Shown in pieces: positions 1 to 8,012 of a stretch of 64,000 bases of DNA. A program made the translations under genes and the position numbers. Numbering within the stretch: position 1 is the stretch's first letter; every line of letters begins with the position of its first letter. This DNA is from Rhodococcus marinonascens NBRC 14363 (GTDB lineage Bacteria; Actinomycetota; Actinomycetes; Mycobacteriales; Mycobacteriaceae), in the NCBI RefSeq assembly GCF_001894885.1, contig NZ_BCXB01000019.1, positions 35,146 through 99,145 on the forward strand. Direction: 5' to 3'. The notes under the pieces are model-generated. The model was not told where the DNA came from, did no database searches, and saw only the letters and a list, made by a program, of their open reading frames with translations.

Positions 1-198
1 GACTTCGTCAACCTGATCGTCTCGCACCTGACCTGTCACGGGGAGATGGACCCGAAGCTGCTGTTCGAGTCGCCGTTCACCAACAGCGCCCCGCAGGGAC
101 CGACTCAGGCATTCGGGGACGAGCCGGCGGTGCGGTTGGTCCAGGTGATCCGGTCGATCAACGCGTCCGTCGAGCCGACGGAAGCGGCCAGCGCCTGA
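1..198 (+). CDS. Type I restriction enzyme R subunit, C-terminal end (partial)
   Basis: Only the last 65 codons are in the window, read in frame 1 to a TGA at 196-198. The text DFVNLIVSHLT, then MDPKLLFESPFTNSAPQGP and a final helix, matches what I recall of the C-terminal domain of type I restriction (HsdR, EcoEI-like) or related DEAD-box restriction helicases, where a helical domain follows the motor and contacts the methylase core. The protein would unwind or translocate DNA and cut unmodified DNA. HsdM and HsdS, if present, lie outside the window. The next gene is convergent. The family call rests on a short tail, so an orphan helicase is possible. Confidence 0.55.
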   Translation, partial: DFVNLIVSHLTCHGEMDPKLLFESPFTNSAPQGPTQAFGDEPAVRLVQVIRSINASVEPTEAASA

Positions 199-219
199 AC
201 CGGCCGGAGTGCTATGCGC

Positions 220-1479
220 TCACTCGGTGACCGACCGTGGGAGTGATAGCGAGATCCTCTCTACGACATCCGCGTTCGCCGGATCGTGGAATGGGTCCGG
301 TGGATCCCAGAAAAGGGTGCCGCGCGTGCGCGTACCGAGGTCGACCGGCGTGCGCTCACCGTCCGGCGTTCGGATGGTGACCTGCCCGTCGGCAGATCGC
401 GAGTCCGCCTCGTCGGCAGCGTGGGCTTTGCCGACCCGAAGGCGTTTCGCCTGCAACGCAGCCGCGGCGTCCGGGTCGTCGACTGGTATCAACCGCCCAT
501 CCCGGTCGAGCATTCGCACAGGGTGTGCGTCCGGTTCGACACGGACGACACCATGCCGGCGATCAATCCGCATCACAGGCCGGGGCATGCGGAGGATGAA
601 CAGGCGTCCGTTGTCAACGATGGCGCCGCCGCCTTCGGTGCTCACGCGTTCGACCGCCAATGGCCCGTCGAGGGCGCGGTCGCATCGGAACACGTCGTAG
701 TGGGAGGTAATCCAACACCCACCCGAATCGGCGTGTACGTCACGCGCCCACCTATTCCCCGGAGGCTCGATCGTCAGCGGCAATAGGTACTCGGTGATCC
801 GCGGTGGCGTCGAGCGGGTATCGAGGTGCAGGAGAATGGGGTTCGACCGATCCATCAACCAGACATCCGCGCCGTCGGCAGACATCGCCCCGGGAGCGAA
901 CTCCGAATCGAGGGGCGGCACGTCGTCGAGGTCGAGATCGACCAGAACCCCGGTTGGGCAGAAGCTTTCGTCGTCCACCAGTGGTTCCAATGTCGACCAG
1001 AATCGTTTTGGTGTGGACTCGACCTCGATGAATCGCTCGGTATCTTCGATGGTACGGGCACTGTTGTCGGTGCGTTCGACTGGCTGTTCGACCACCCGCA
1101 ACCGCCGCACCCTGCCCCGAACGGGCACAGGATCTTCCTCCGACCGTCCTGGTCCGAGGCGGGCGACGAATCTTCCCGTGACTTCGACTGCTCCCGTGAC
1201 CGGTCGGTCGGACCACCAAGTGGCCGACCAGCCGTCCCCGAACAACCAGATCAGCCAGTGCAGACCACCGTCCGGGTGAACGCCGGCCCCCTGCCCGAAC
1301 ACCGGCCGTGCAATCCCTCGCGCGGATTGTTCGATGGGTGACGCCACAGAACCAGTGGGGATGAACTGCACCACCACTTCGACAACATCACCTCGAGAAG
1401 GCGGAGCGAGTGAACGATCATCAAAAACTGCACCGGGAATCAGGACCCGGAGTGTGCGACATGCCGTTTCGGCGATCAT
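220..1479 (-). CDS. Hypothetical protein, possible beta-propeller-like C-terminal half
   Basis: I do not recognise this 419-residue protein. The start at 1479 gives a sensible N-terminus (MIAETACRTLRVLIPGAVFDD) with a G-rich stretch just upstream; an in-frame ATG at 1521 would add a low-complexity Ser-rich tail. No signal peptide or membrane segment is obvious. The second half contains repeated strand-like phrases (ADVWLMDRSNPILLHLD, GGCWITSHYDVFRCD, NGRLFILRMPRPVMRIDR) that look like blades of a propeller or lactonase-type fold. It converges on the restriction gene and is divergent from the MFS transporter. The opposite strand is also open in places but has no coherent protein. Confidence 0.6.
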   Translation of the reverse strand: MIAETACRTLRVLIPGAVFDDRSLAPPSRGDVVEVVVQFIPTGSVASPIEQSARGIARPVFGQGAGVHPDGGLHWLIWLFGDGWSATWWSDRPVTGAVEVTGRFVARLGPGRSEEDPVPVRGRVRRLRVVEQPVERTDNSARTIEDTERFIEVESTPKRFWSTLEPLVDDESFCPTGVLVDLDLDDVPPLDSEFAPGAMSADGADVWLMDRSNPILLHLDTRSTPPRITEYLLPLTIEPPGNRWARDVHADSGGCWITSHYDVFRCDRALDGPLAVERVSTEGGGAIVDNGRLFILRMPRPVMRIDRRHGVVRVEPDAHPVRMLDRDGRLIPVDDPDAAAALQAKRLRVGKAHAADEADSRSADGQVTIRTPDGERTPVDLGTRTRGTLFWDPPDPFHDPANADVVERISLSLPRSVTE

Positions 1480-1662
1480 CGTCGAACCCCACGCACTCGA
1501 CGATCCGATGGACGACGCCATCGGGCGCGGGGCTACCTTGCGCCGAACAGTACCGCACCCTTCAACCAGAGACGGCAACGCCGCTTCAACTGGGCGTGTA
1601 CCCCCCGTTCCAAGCTGCGCATAATCCGCTCGAGACCGGAAACGATCGCCTATGTTGGCCGG

Positions 1663-3024
1663 ATGACGATGGCTCCCCCACGGCTGAGTAGATCGACCGT
1701 AACCGGCTACTCGCTGGGTTCGGTGGGCACCGGCGGGTTCGCCACCCTCCCCGGGCTGGTGCTGGCCTACTACCTCACCGACACCCTTGGTGTCGCCGCG
1801 GCGGTCGCCTCGGTGGTGGTGTTCGCACCCAAGGCGCTCGACTTGCTGATCAACCCGTACATCGGTTCCCGCAGCGACGCAGCCGCGGCCCGCACCGGGA
1901 CACGACGACGGTTCCTGCTCCTCGGCGCGCTGGCCCTGCCGGTGTTCTTCGCACTCACCTTCGCGGTGCCCGCCGGCGCCTCGACTCTGGTCGGGTGCCT
2001 GTGGGTGACCGTGGCGTTCATCTTCGCCGCGATCGCCTTCAGCCTGTTCCAGGTTCCGTACATCGCGTTGCCCGCCGAGCTCACCGACGACTATCACGAG
2101 CGGTCCCGGCTGATGTCCTGGCGGGTCGCGCTGCTCGCCGTCGCGATCCTGCTGTTCGGTGCGGGTGGCCCCGCGCTGCGCGACCTCGGAGGCGGCGGCC
2201 AGCCTGGATACCTTTTGATGGGGATCTTCGCGGGGCTCGCCCTCGGGCTCGGGATGCTGGCCGCCTGGCGGATCGCGCCACGCGGACGCAACGTCGACCC
2301 CGACGCCGCCCCCGCAGACGCCTCGTCGGGGCACGGGCTCGCGGACAGCCTCGCCGCGGTGCGCTCGAGCGGCCCGTTCCGATTCCTGCTCGGCGCCTTC
2401 GTGCTGCAGGCCCTGGCCACCGGATGCATGCTGGGTGCCGCCCAATACGTGGCCACGTACGTGCTCGACTCCGAAGGCTCGGTGTCCGTCCTGTTCGCCG
2501 CGCTGGTCGCACCCGCTCTGGCGGTGATGCCGATGTGGATCCGGCTGGTGCGGGCGTGGGGCAAGCGGGGCGCGTACTTCCTGGCGTCCGGGCTGTTTCT
2601 GTCCTCAGCCGTCGCCATGCTCGGCCTCCTCGCCACCCCCGGGCCGTGGGTGTATGCGGTGGTCGCGCTGGCGGGCATCGGCTACGCCGGCATGCAGATG
2701 CTGCCGATGTCGATGCTGCCGGACGTAATCAGCGACCACGAGAACGCCACTACCGGATCCGTTCGTGCGGGCGCCTTCAGTGGGGTGTGGACCGCCGCGG
2801 AGACCGTGGGATTGGCACTCGGTCCCGCGGTGGTGCTCGCCATCCTCGCCGCCACCGGGTTCGTCTCCTCGGCCGGCGGGGAGACCGTCATCCAATCCGA
2901 CGGAGCCGTCACCGGCATCGTGATCGCCTTCGCCGCCGTGCCCGCCGTCCTCGTCGTGGCGAGCATGGTCGCGTTGCGCGGATACCGACTAGCAGCCGAG
3001 GAACGGAACATGAGCGACAACTGA
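1663..3024 (+). CDS. MFS transporter, GPH (glycoside-pentoside-hexuronide) symporter type
   Basis: This 453-residue protein has about twelve hydrophobic segments. It opens with GYSLGSVGTGGFATLPGLVLAYYLTDTLGV and continues with a charged cytoplasmic loop (IGSRSDAAAARTGTRRRF), the arrangement of MFS_2/GPH sugar-cation symporters such as MelB. It should sit in the cytoplasmic membrane and take up a small organic solute with a cation. The usual SDxTxxRxGRRRP-like signature between helices 2 and 3 is recognisable (GSRSDAAAARTGTRRR). The ATG at 1663 follows a purine-poor leader; an internal ATG two codons later is equally possible. No sugar enzyme is adjacent, so the substrate is unknown. Confidence 0.85.
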   Translation: MTMAPPRLSRSTVTGYSLGSVGTGGFATLPGLVLAYYLTDTLGVAAAVASVVVFAPKALDLLINPYIGSRSDAAAARTGTRRRFLLLGALALPVFFALTFAVPAGASTLVGCLWVTVAFIFAAIAFSLFQVPYIALPAELTDDYHERSRLMSWRVALLAVAILLFGAGGPALRDLGGGGQPGYLLMGIFAGLALGLGMLAAWRIAPRGRNVDPDAAPADASSGHGLADSLAAVRSSGPFRFLLGAFVLQALATGCMLGAAQYVATYVLDSEGSVSVLFAALVAPALAVMPMWIRLVRAWGKRGAYFLASGLFLSSAVAMLGLLATPGPWVYAVVALAGIGYAGMQMLPMSMLPDVISDHENATTGSVRAGAFSGVWTAAETVGLALGPAVVLAILAATGFVSSAGGETVIQSDGAVTGIVIAFAAVPAVLVVASMVALRGYRLAAEERNMSDN

Positions 3025-3090
3025 TCGAGTCCCTTGCCCGCTTCATGCAATAGGCGGTTGGGTGGATGCTGATCGACGATGGCGAAACCA

Positions 3091-4056
3091 TCAAGCGGGT
3101 GTTTCGGTTGCTACCAATTCCCTCGCTGGGGGTGGTGATGGAGCGAGGATCCATCGGTGGACGGCGGATCGGTAACTGGCGCATGCCAGCAACGTCCACT
3201 GTGTCGAGTTCCAGGAGAATACCGCGACCTGCCCGAATCGGCAGCCGATCTTGCGGGCGTGATCGTCGGTCAGTCCGGACACTGCAACGCTGAGCTCCTG
3301 GTAGGTGCCGTCCTGCGCGCCTCCGACCGTTGCGAATGGCTCCAGGCCACGGCCGCAAAGATATTCGGTGAGGCGGCGGTAGCTCTCGCGTTCACGTTCG
3401 GTCCCGGGAAGTTCACCGGGTTGGCAGGCTGCGATGATGTGCAACGGACCGGCCGGGGGCCTGGTGTGGCCTGCAGCGTCGTCGGTGGGGATGATGCGAA
3501 CGGCGCCGGTGGGTAGGTGAATGTCCACGACCGCCTCCGAATAGTCCTGCCAAAGGACATCGTTGGCGGCGGAGGCGGCCAACGAGGCAGGGCAGCGTCG
3601 TACCGCGAAGTCGACTCCGCTTACCCAGATCACGGACACCCCGTGATCGTGGAGCAGCTCGATCATTTCCTCAGCCGGTTCCTCCGGCAGCAGGATCGAC
3701 CGGTGACTGTGCTCGAGGTAGCGGGCGTAGTCGAGGATCTGACCTAACGCGGTGCGCATCGTCGCCCTGTCGATCGTCGCCTTGACCTCGATCAGCTCGC
3801 GGTTCGTGTCGTCGAACAGGTCCACCACCAATGTGGTGTCGCCGAACGTGATTCGCCGACCGCTGACCTGATGCCCAATTCGGCGCAGATAGGTGAGGTA
3901 GGTGTTCTGCAGCTGCCCCTCGGTCCGTGAACGCTGCCGCGTAGTTGCAGGCTGCGCGGCGACCGAGAACTGTTCGACCTGGTGATGTTCGACCTCGCCG
4001 GCATTCACGACCACTACGTCAACCAGGAACCCTGCTGTGATGTCCCCCAACGTCAT
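3091..4056 (-). CDS. PD-(D/E)xK nuclease-like domain fused to DUF3293
   Basis: The 321-residue protein appears to have two parts. Residues about 45-150 show a nuclease-like core: an aspartate in VVDLFDD, then RELIEVKAT (the ExK element) and a following QILDYARYL helix, the order expected of a restriction-type PD-(D/E)xK fold. Residues about 225-300 (YRRLTEYL, EPFATVGG, GCRFGQVAVFSW) look like DUF3293, a small domain of unknown function seen in many actinobacteria. No methylase accompanies it. It could be a solitary restriction or DNA-repair nuclease. The domain calls are from memory of motifs; the active-site residues are visible but activity is inferred. Confidence 0.7.
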   Translation of the reverse strand: MTLGDITAGFLVDVVVVNAGEVEHHQVEQFSVAAQPATTRQRSRTEGQLQNTYLTYLRRIGHQVSGRRITFGDTTLVVDLFDDTNRELIEVKATIDRATMRTALGQILDYARYLEHSHRSILLPEEPAEEMIELLHDHGVSVIWVSGVDFAVRRCPASLAASAANDVLWQDYSEAVVDIHLPTGAVRIIPTDDAAGHTRPPAGPLHIIAACQPGELPGTERERESYRRLTEYLCGRGLEPFATVGGAQDGTYQELSVAVSGLTDDHARKIGCRFGQVAVFSWNSTQWTLLACASYRSAVHRWILAPSPPPARELVATETPA

Positions 4057-4146
4057 GCTTTGAAGGTACCGAGGGCACAGACATCCGCGCCCGGGGTCGG
4101 CTCTTCGAGAAGTGCCATCACAGACCTGCGCCGAGTTCCACTCCCG

Positions 4147-5037
4147 TCACAGCAGACCCGACGCGGCGAGCCCGGTTCGCAGGCGCTCGATGTGCTCGGC
4201 CGGCCCCTCCCGCAGCGGCATGCGGAGCTGGTCGGAATCGATGACACCGAGCATCTTGAGCGCTGCCTTCACCTGGATCGCGCCCTGCGAGGTGTGCATG
4301 ATTGCGTCGACCGCAGGAATCAGTTGGGTGTGGATCTCGCGTGCACGCGCCAGGTCGCCCCTGTCCATGCAGGCGATCATCTCTGCGTAGAGGTCGCCTG
4401 CGACGTGCCCGACAACCGACACGACTCCGGTGGCGCCCTGCGCGAGGTGGGCGAGGTTGACTACGTCGTCCCCCGAATACCAGAGAAGATCGGTCTCGGC
4501 CATCAGTCGGCTCGCCTCGAACATTTCGCCCTTGGCATCCTTGACGGCCTTGACCTGCTCGATATCCGAGGCGCGCCGAATCGTGTCGGTCGTCAGGGCG
4601 GTTCCGGTGCGGCCGGGGATGTCGTACAGCATGACTGGCGTCTGGCCGCCTGCTTCGGCGACAAGGCGGAAGTGCTCGAGGATGCAGTCCTGCGGTGGCT
4701 TGTTGTAGTAAGGCGTGACCACTAGCAGCGCATCCGCTCCGCGGGCGACCATCTCCCGAGCCGCGCGCGTGGAGTGCTCGGTGTCGTTGGTGCCGCAACC
4801 AGCCATGACCGCGACTCGGTCGCCCACCGCCTCGACGACGGCCTGCACCGAGGAGTAGTCCTCCTCGTCGGTGGTCGTCGGGGATTCTCCCGTGGTGCCA
4901 TTGACCAGAAGCCCGTCGTGCCCATGGTTGGCGAGGTGTACGGCGAGCCGCTGCAGCCCGTCGTAGTCGATCGAGCAATCATTGTGCATCGGAGTCACCA
5001 TTGCGGTGATCATCCGGCCGAATGGGGTGTCCTCCAT
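4147..5037 (-). CDS. dapA: 4-hydroxy-tetrahydrodipicolinate synthase family protein (DapA)
   Basis: The 296-residue protein has the full DapA signature: GTTGES at residues 47-52, a tyrosine in LYDIPGRTG (Tyr138) and the Schiff-base lysine in VKAVKDAKG (Lys166). The family forms a lysine imine with pyruvate; true DapA condenses it with aspartate semialdehyde in lysine and cell-wall diaminopimelate synthesis. No dapB or ftsK/rnj neighbours are present, which is the usual place of the housekeeping dapA in actinobacteria, so this may be a paralogue or a pyruvate-dependent aldolase of catabolism (for example a keto-deoxy sugar acid aldolase). The start is ATG; no strong ribosome site precedes it. 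Confidence 0.9.
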   Translation of the reverse strand: MEDTPFGRMITAMVTPMHNDCSIDYDGLQRLAVHLANHGHDGLLVNGTTGESPTTTDEEDYSSVQAVVEAVGDRVAVMAGCGTNDTEHSTRAAREMVARGADALLVVTPYYNKPPQDCILEHFRLVAEAGGQTPVMLYDIPGRTGTALTTDTIRRASDIEQVKAVKDAKGEMFEASRLMAETDLLWYSGDDVVNLAHLAQGATGVVSVVGHVAGDLYAEMIACMDRGDLARAREIHTQLIPAVDAIMHTSQGAIQVKAALKMLGVIDSDQLRMPLREGPAEHIERLRTGLAASGLL

Positions 5038-5137
5038 GGTTGATAAACACTACGCCCGACCGTCGCCTTCGGCATCGCCGACCGATCGCGAGATGTGTAC
5101 GACGCACATCGGAAGACTCCGGCCCGCGGACCATCCC

Positions 5138-5341
5138 GCCCCGAACTGGGTGGCCCAGTCCCCGTCCGGGCGCGCGCACCTCGGGTGGTGGCTCGGCCCC
5201 AACCACATCTGCCGCACCGATTCAGCCCGCCTGACCCCCATTCGCTACGCGCACCGCATCGAAACCGGCCTCAAACTCTGTGTCGGCGGCGACTGCTCCT
5301 ACGGCGGGCAACTCACCAAAAATCCTATCCACCCCGACTGC
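5138..5341 (+). pseudogene. Fragment of a plasmid replication initiator (Rep/replicase family)
   Basis: About 68 codons in frame 2 read APNWVAQSPSGRAHLGWWL, then SARLTPIRYAHRIETGL, then GGDCSYGGQLTKNPIHP. This is the pattern I know from the N-terminal replicase domain of actinobacterial theta plasmids (N-P-x-x-G-x-A-H-L, then YAxxIExGL, GGDxxYxGLxTKNPxHP). There is no start codon with a ribosome site and the frame breaks after the HP motif into Arg-rich nonsense. It is a fossil of an integrated or rearranged plasmid, not a working replicon. Confidence 0.6.
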
Positions 5342-5669
5342 CGCCGTCGCCCCGGAGCGCGGCCAGACGGGCGGCAAGCGCGTCGACGACCCATAACAGT
5401 GGCCCGGTTGATGACAACGGTGGTGTTGCCTGTCTTGTCGACCACTACCCCGGGAAGATGGCTGGCACCGCTGAGCCCGGTGAATGGCAACACGGTCTGC
5501 TTGCGCCTGGTCGAGTTGGATCAGCTTTCAGGGCGGTCACTGCCCCGGTCGCGCGCGGCCCTTGACGAGGCCGTTTCGTAAACGACGGTTTGTGTCCCCT
5601 ACCTGCGTTCGAATCGGATTTTGGCGTTTCCCAGGGACGTAACCAGGATAATTCCAAGGGACAAAACGT

Positions 5670-5709
5670 GAAGTGCCCCTCGCTCGCCGGAAGCGAGGAG
5701 GGGCACTTC
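5670..5709 (-). terminator. Strong hairpin, probable terminator
   Basis: Arms GAAGTGCCCCTC (5670-5681) and GAGGGGCACTTC (5698-5709) are perfect complements, with extra pairing inside the loop (CGCT/AGCG). On the minus strand the hairpin is followed by ACGTTTTGT, a short T run, and it lies 37 bases after the stop of the small membrane gene at 5747-5938. Confidence 0.6.
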
Positions 5710-5746
5710 AGTCTCTCAGATTGCAGCTGATGGAATTGACTCTCGA

Positions 5747-5938
5747 TCACTGAGGCATGTTCTGCTTCCGCCACATGACAACCGCCGCGGAGAACCAAAT
5801 TGCCAGAACGATCAGAGCTAGAGACCAGCCGAGGATCCCGCTAAAGTAGTTCCCCTGCAACATGATCGGGAGCATGACACCCAAAATGACCAATGCCGTA
5901 CAGGCGGCGTTCAGTATTTGAAACCTCTGTCTGGTCAT
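5747..5938 (-). CDS. Small two-helix membrane protein
   Basis: This 63-residue protein has two clear hydrophobic stretches, about residues 10-28 and 33-55, a short basic end and no enzymatic motif. The ATG follows GAGAGTTGAGGG, a usable ribosome site. That site overlaps the end of another minus-strand reading frame (stop at 5942) whose last 45 codons look coding, which suggests it was the last gene of an operon whose upstream part is lost. A terminator-like hairpin follows. Function is not recognisable; small proteins of this shape often accompany transporters. Confidence 0.5.
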   Translation of the reverse strand: MTRQRFQILNAACTALVILGVMLPIMLQGNYFSGILGWSLALIVLAIWFSAAVVMWRKQNMPQ

Positions 5939-6110
5939 CCCTCAACTCTCATCCCCAAGCTTGTGCAAAGCAAGCTCCGAGGGTTCCTCCCCCAACAGCG
6001 CCGGCGGCCGCGATGCACGCAGAACAACCAACTGGGGAACCCCTTTAACCTGAGGATCTATGAGTTCAAGTGCATATGATGATGGAGGTACCTGGTGAAG
6101 CGCTATATCA

Positions 6111-6308
6111 GTGAGACTTGGGCGTGCAGTCCCGCGGCGAGGCCTAGGGGGTCTAATCGCCTTGGTCTTCATCATGACGGGTAGCACCTGGGGCGCCCAG
6201 GGCTTCAACCTGGCCGCGGGCGGCTTCGTGGCAGGCATGACATGTGGGGTCGCGGTTGTGCTGCTTATCGCCCGTGCATCGGTGAACTCGGCGGGTCCTG
6301 AACGCTAG
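6111..6308 (+). CDS. Doubtful small membrane ORF
   Basis: A GTG-started frame of 65 codons encodes a basic head (MRLGRAVPRRG) and one or two hydrophobic stretches (GLIALVFIMTGSTWGA, AGMTCGVAVVLLIA). The nearest AGGAGG-like sequence is more than 20 bases upstream, which is too far for good initiation. A minus-strand frame overlaps it whose final part (near 5942-6080) also looks coding, so this may be a remnant rather than an expressed gene. Confidence 0.25.
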   Translation: MRLGRAVPRRGLGGLIALVFIMTGSTWGAQGFNLAAGGFVAGMTCGVAVVLLIARASVNSAGPER

Positions 6309-7070
6309 ATAGTTCCAGAACTACTGGGCATTGCAAGCAATGCCCCCGCATACGTTCCGAGTTCGAGGTCGATGCGGGCGCGAGAGCGCTCGCGAATGTG
6401 GCCGAGTTCCCCGACGAACGCGAGTGCGGTGGTGTAGTCGTCGTCGGTCAGTGGTGGCAGGTCAGGTCGTGGCGGTAGGCCGGGTACTCCCGAGCGTGTC
6501 CCAGGGTGCAAGTTGGCTCGGGTTTTCCGACGTTGATTCCCAACACGGGTTGTCGACAAGCACCAGGCCTACTCGGTCAGCTACTACGGATCTTCCGATT
6601 GTGTACATGGAGAACCGCCTGGTGCAGGGCCCTAGTAGGAGCCCGGTAGCAAGAAACACGATCATGAACGCATAGTCCCTGTTGGCCACGAACCACACCA
6701 GCAATCCGAGCGCCAGCACCAGGTGAATATGTCAATCTCATTCAGGTCCAGTAGGGCGGCTTGATCCGGACCCGCCCTGATGTATGGATCAGGGAGATTG
6801 CTGAGCTCGGGTATGAGCGAGTCGGTAGGAGTCCGTGCCGGTTTTGATGGTGTTGCCGCCGTGGTGGTCGAGACAAGCCTCTTGCTCGACCCTGAGTTCG
6901 CGGGCAAGAGTGCGGACAGGATTCCTGAGAAGCGGGCAGAAGTTCGCCGCCTGCTCAGGGTGATGATCGATACCTAGATCGACCGCGCCGGCGCAGAGAA
7001 CGTCTGTGGCTGGATTCTCCGCCGAGGGACACCCTCGCGTTCAGATGATGACCGTTCCGATGACCATCGA
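6309..7070. other. Degraded stretch with membrane-protein remnants
   Basis: No full gene is convincing here. On the minus strand, 6462-6719 starts with GTG and encodes two hydrophobic helices (LALGLLVWFVANRDYAFMI, then VFLATGLLLG) before a proline/threonine-rich tail, and 6305-6559 in another frame ends with a helical, plausible tail (YTTALAFVGELGHIRERSR). These may be two pieces of frameshifted genes. The plus strand at 6780-6977 is open but has no start signals. I see no RNA gene. Confidence 0.3.
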
Positions 7071-7295
7071 CGGCAAGCTTTCGATGAAACAGGTCTTACG
7101 GCTCCACGTGCACCTGACCGGACTCCGGACCTCGACGAGGATTTTTCTGACGGACTGGCCGTGCACTGGTGGATACCGCACTACCTGCCACACTGGACGA
7201 CGTCAGACCGATCCGAAGCTCGCTACGGTTTCATACCGGGCGCGGTCGAATTGCGGATCAGCCGTGGGCACGTTGACCGATGGCCGCTTTGTTGA
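7071..7295 (+). pseudogene. Fragment of a GH16-like carbohydrate-active protein
   Basis: In frame 3 the text PDLDEDFSDGLAVHWWIPHY, then LPHWTTSDRSEARYGF and GAVELRIS matches the opening of GH16-like secreted glycanases, where a D-F-x-D-x-L-D-x-x-x-W-x-P-H-Y-L-P-x-W strand pair begins the jelly roll. The fragment is cut off at TGA 7293-7295, where it runs into the 3' end of the YdeI-like gene on the other strand. There is no signal peptide or start. It looks like a truncated gene left by a rearrangement. Confidence 0.5.
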
Positions 7296-7878
7296 CGATA
7301 TGGGCGATTCGACCTGCCCGTGTTGCGTCTCGAGCGGCACTGACGATCCACCACAGCATCTGTTTGCGGGCGCTGGGCGGAAAACTGTCCCAGTTGCTTC
7401 GAGCTCGCGGGTCTCGGTCCAGCGCTGCCGTTAAGTCAGGTGGTTCCTCGAGGTCTTCGACTTGGTCGGAAATCGTCCACCAACCGTTGGATTTCGCGGC
7501 AGCAATGGCGTGGCGACCAGCGTCGGTCATGAGGCCATGCTTCTCCATATCGGCTGCGCGTTCGCGGTTGAGCCGGGTCCAGGAACTCTTGCGTCTACGT
7601 GGCGTGAACAGCTGCAGGCCGCGCTCTTCGTCGAGGATGGTGTTGGTGGAGTCGATCCAACCAAAGCAGATGGCTTCCTCGACGGCCCGGGGGTAGGGGC
7701 AGCGTGGTCGGCTGGTGGTGTTACGCCAGGAGCACAACCACCCTCCTCGGGCTGACGTGTGGTTGTGCGTCAGCCAAGTTCGCCACTGTTCCCGAGTCTC
7801 GGCGTGGATGATCGGGTAGTCGAACTTCCACGTTGGGGGGTGGACGGAAGCCGGTGGCGATGATTCCGAATTGGTCAC
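7258..7878 (-). CDS. YdeI/OmpD-associated family protein
   Basis: The 206-residue protein has the family's central block (ARGGWLCSW, YPRAVEEAICFGWIDS, LFTPRRRKSSWTRLNRERAADMEKHGLMTDAGRHAI). The family is annotated as bacteriocin-protection or OmpD-associated from enterobacterial work; the biochemical role in actinobacteria is unknown. The start is GTG at 7878 with GGGAG seven to eight bases upstream. Its 3' end overlaps the GH16 fossil. The WYL regulator lies 134 bases upstream on the same strand, so the two may be co-regulated. Confidence 0.8.
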   Translation of the reverse strand: MTNSESSPPASVHPPTWKFDYPIIHAETREQWRTWLTHNHTSARGGWLCSWRNTTSRPRCPYPRAVEEAICFGWIDSTNTILDEERGLQLFTPRRRKSSWTRLNRERAADMEKHGLMTDAGRHAIAAAKSNGWWTISDQVEDLEEPPDLTAALDRDPRARSNWDSFPPSARKQMLWWIVSAARDATRAGRIAHIVNKAAIGQRAHG

Positions 7879-8012
7879 TTACTCTCCCAGCTCAGAGGGA
7901 AACGGATACGTGTCTCGATAGACGAGGGACCGGCGTAGGGAACACGACCGCGAACTCGTCCCAGTGGCGACCTGGACATGCATGGCCTTGTCGCGCAATC
8001 CTCTTCTGGTCG

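Noticed and set aside
220..2445. A 741-codon minus-strand frame through the MFS transporter
   Set aside because: The upstream half is Arg/Gly/His-rich antisense of the transporter gene; only the part after 1479 looks like a protein.
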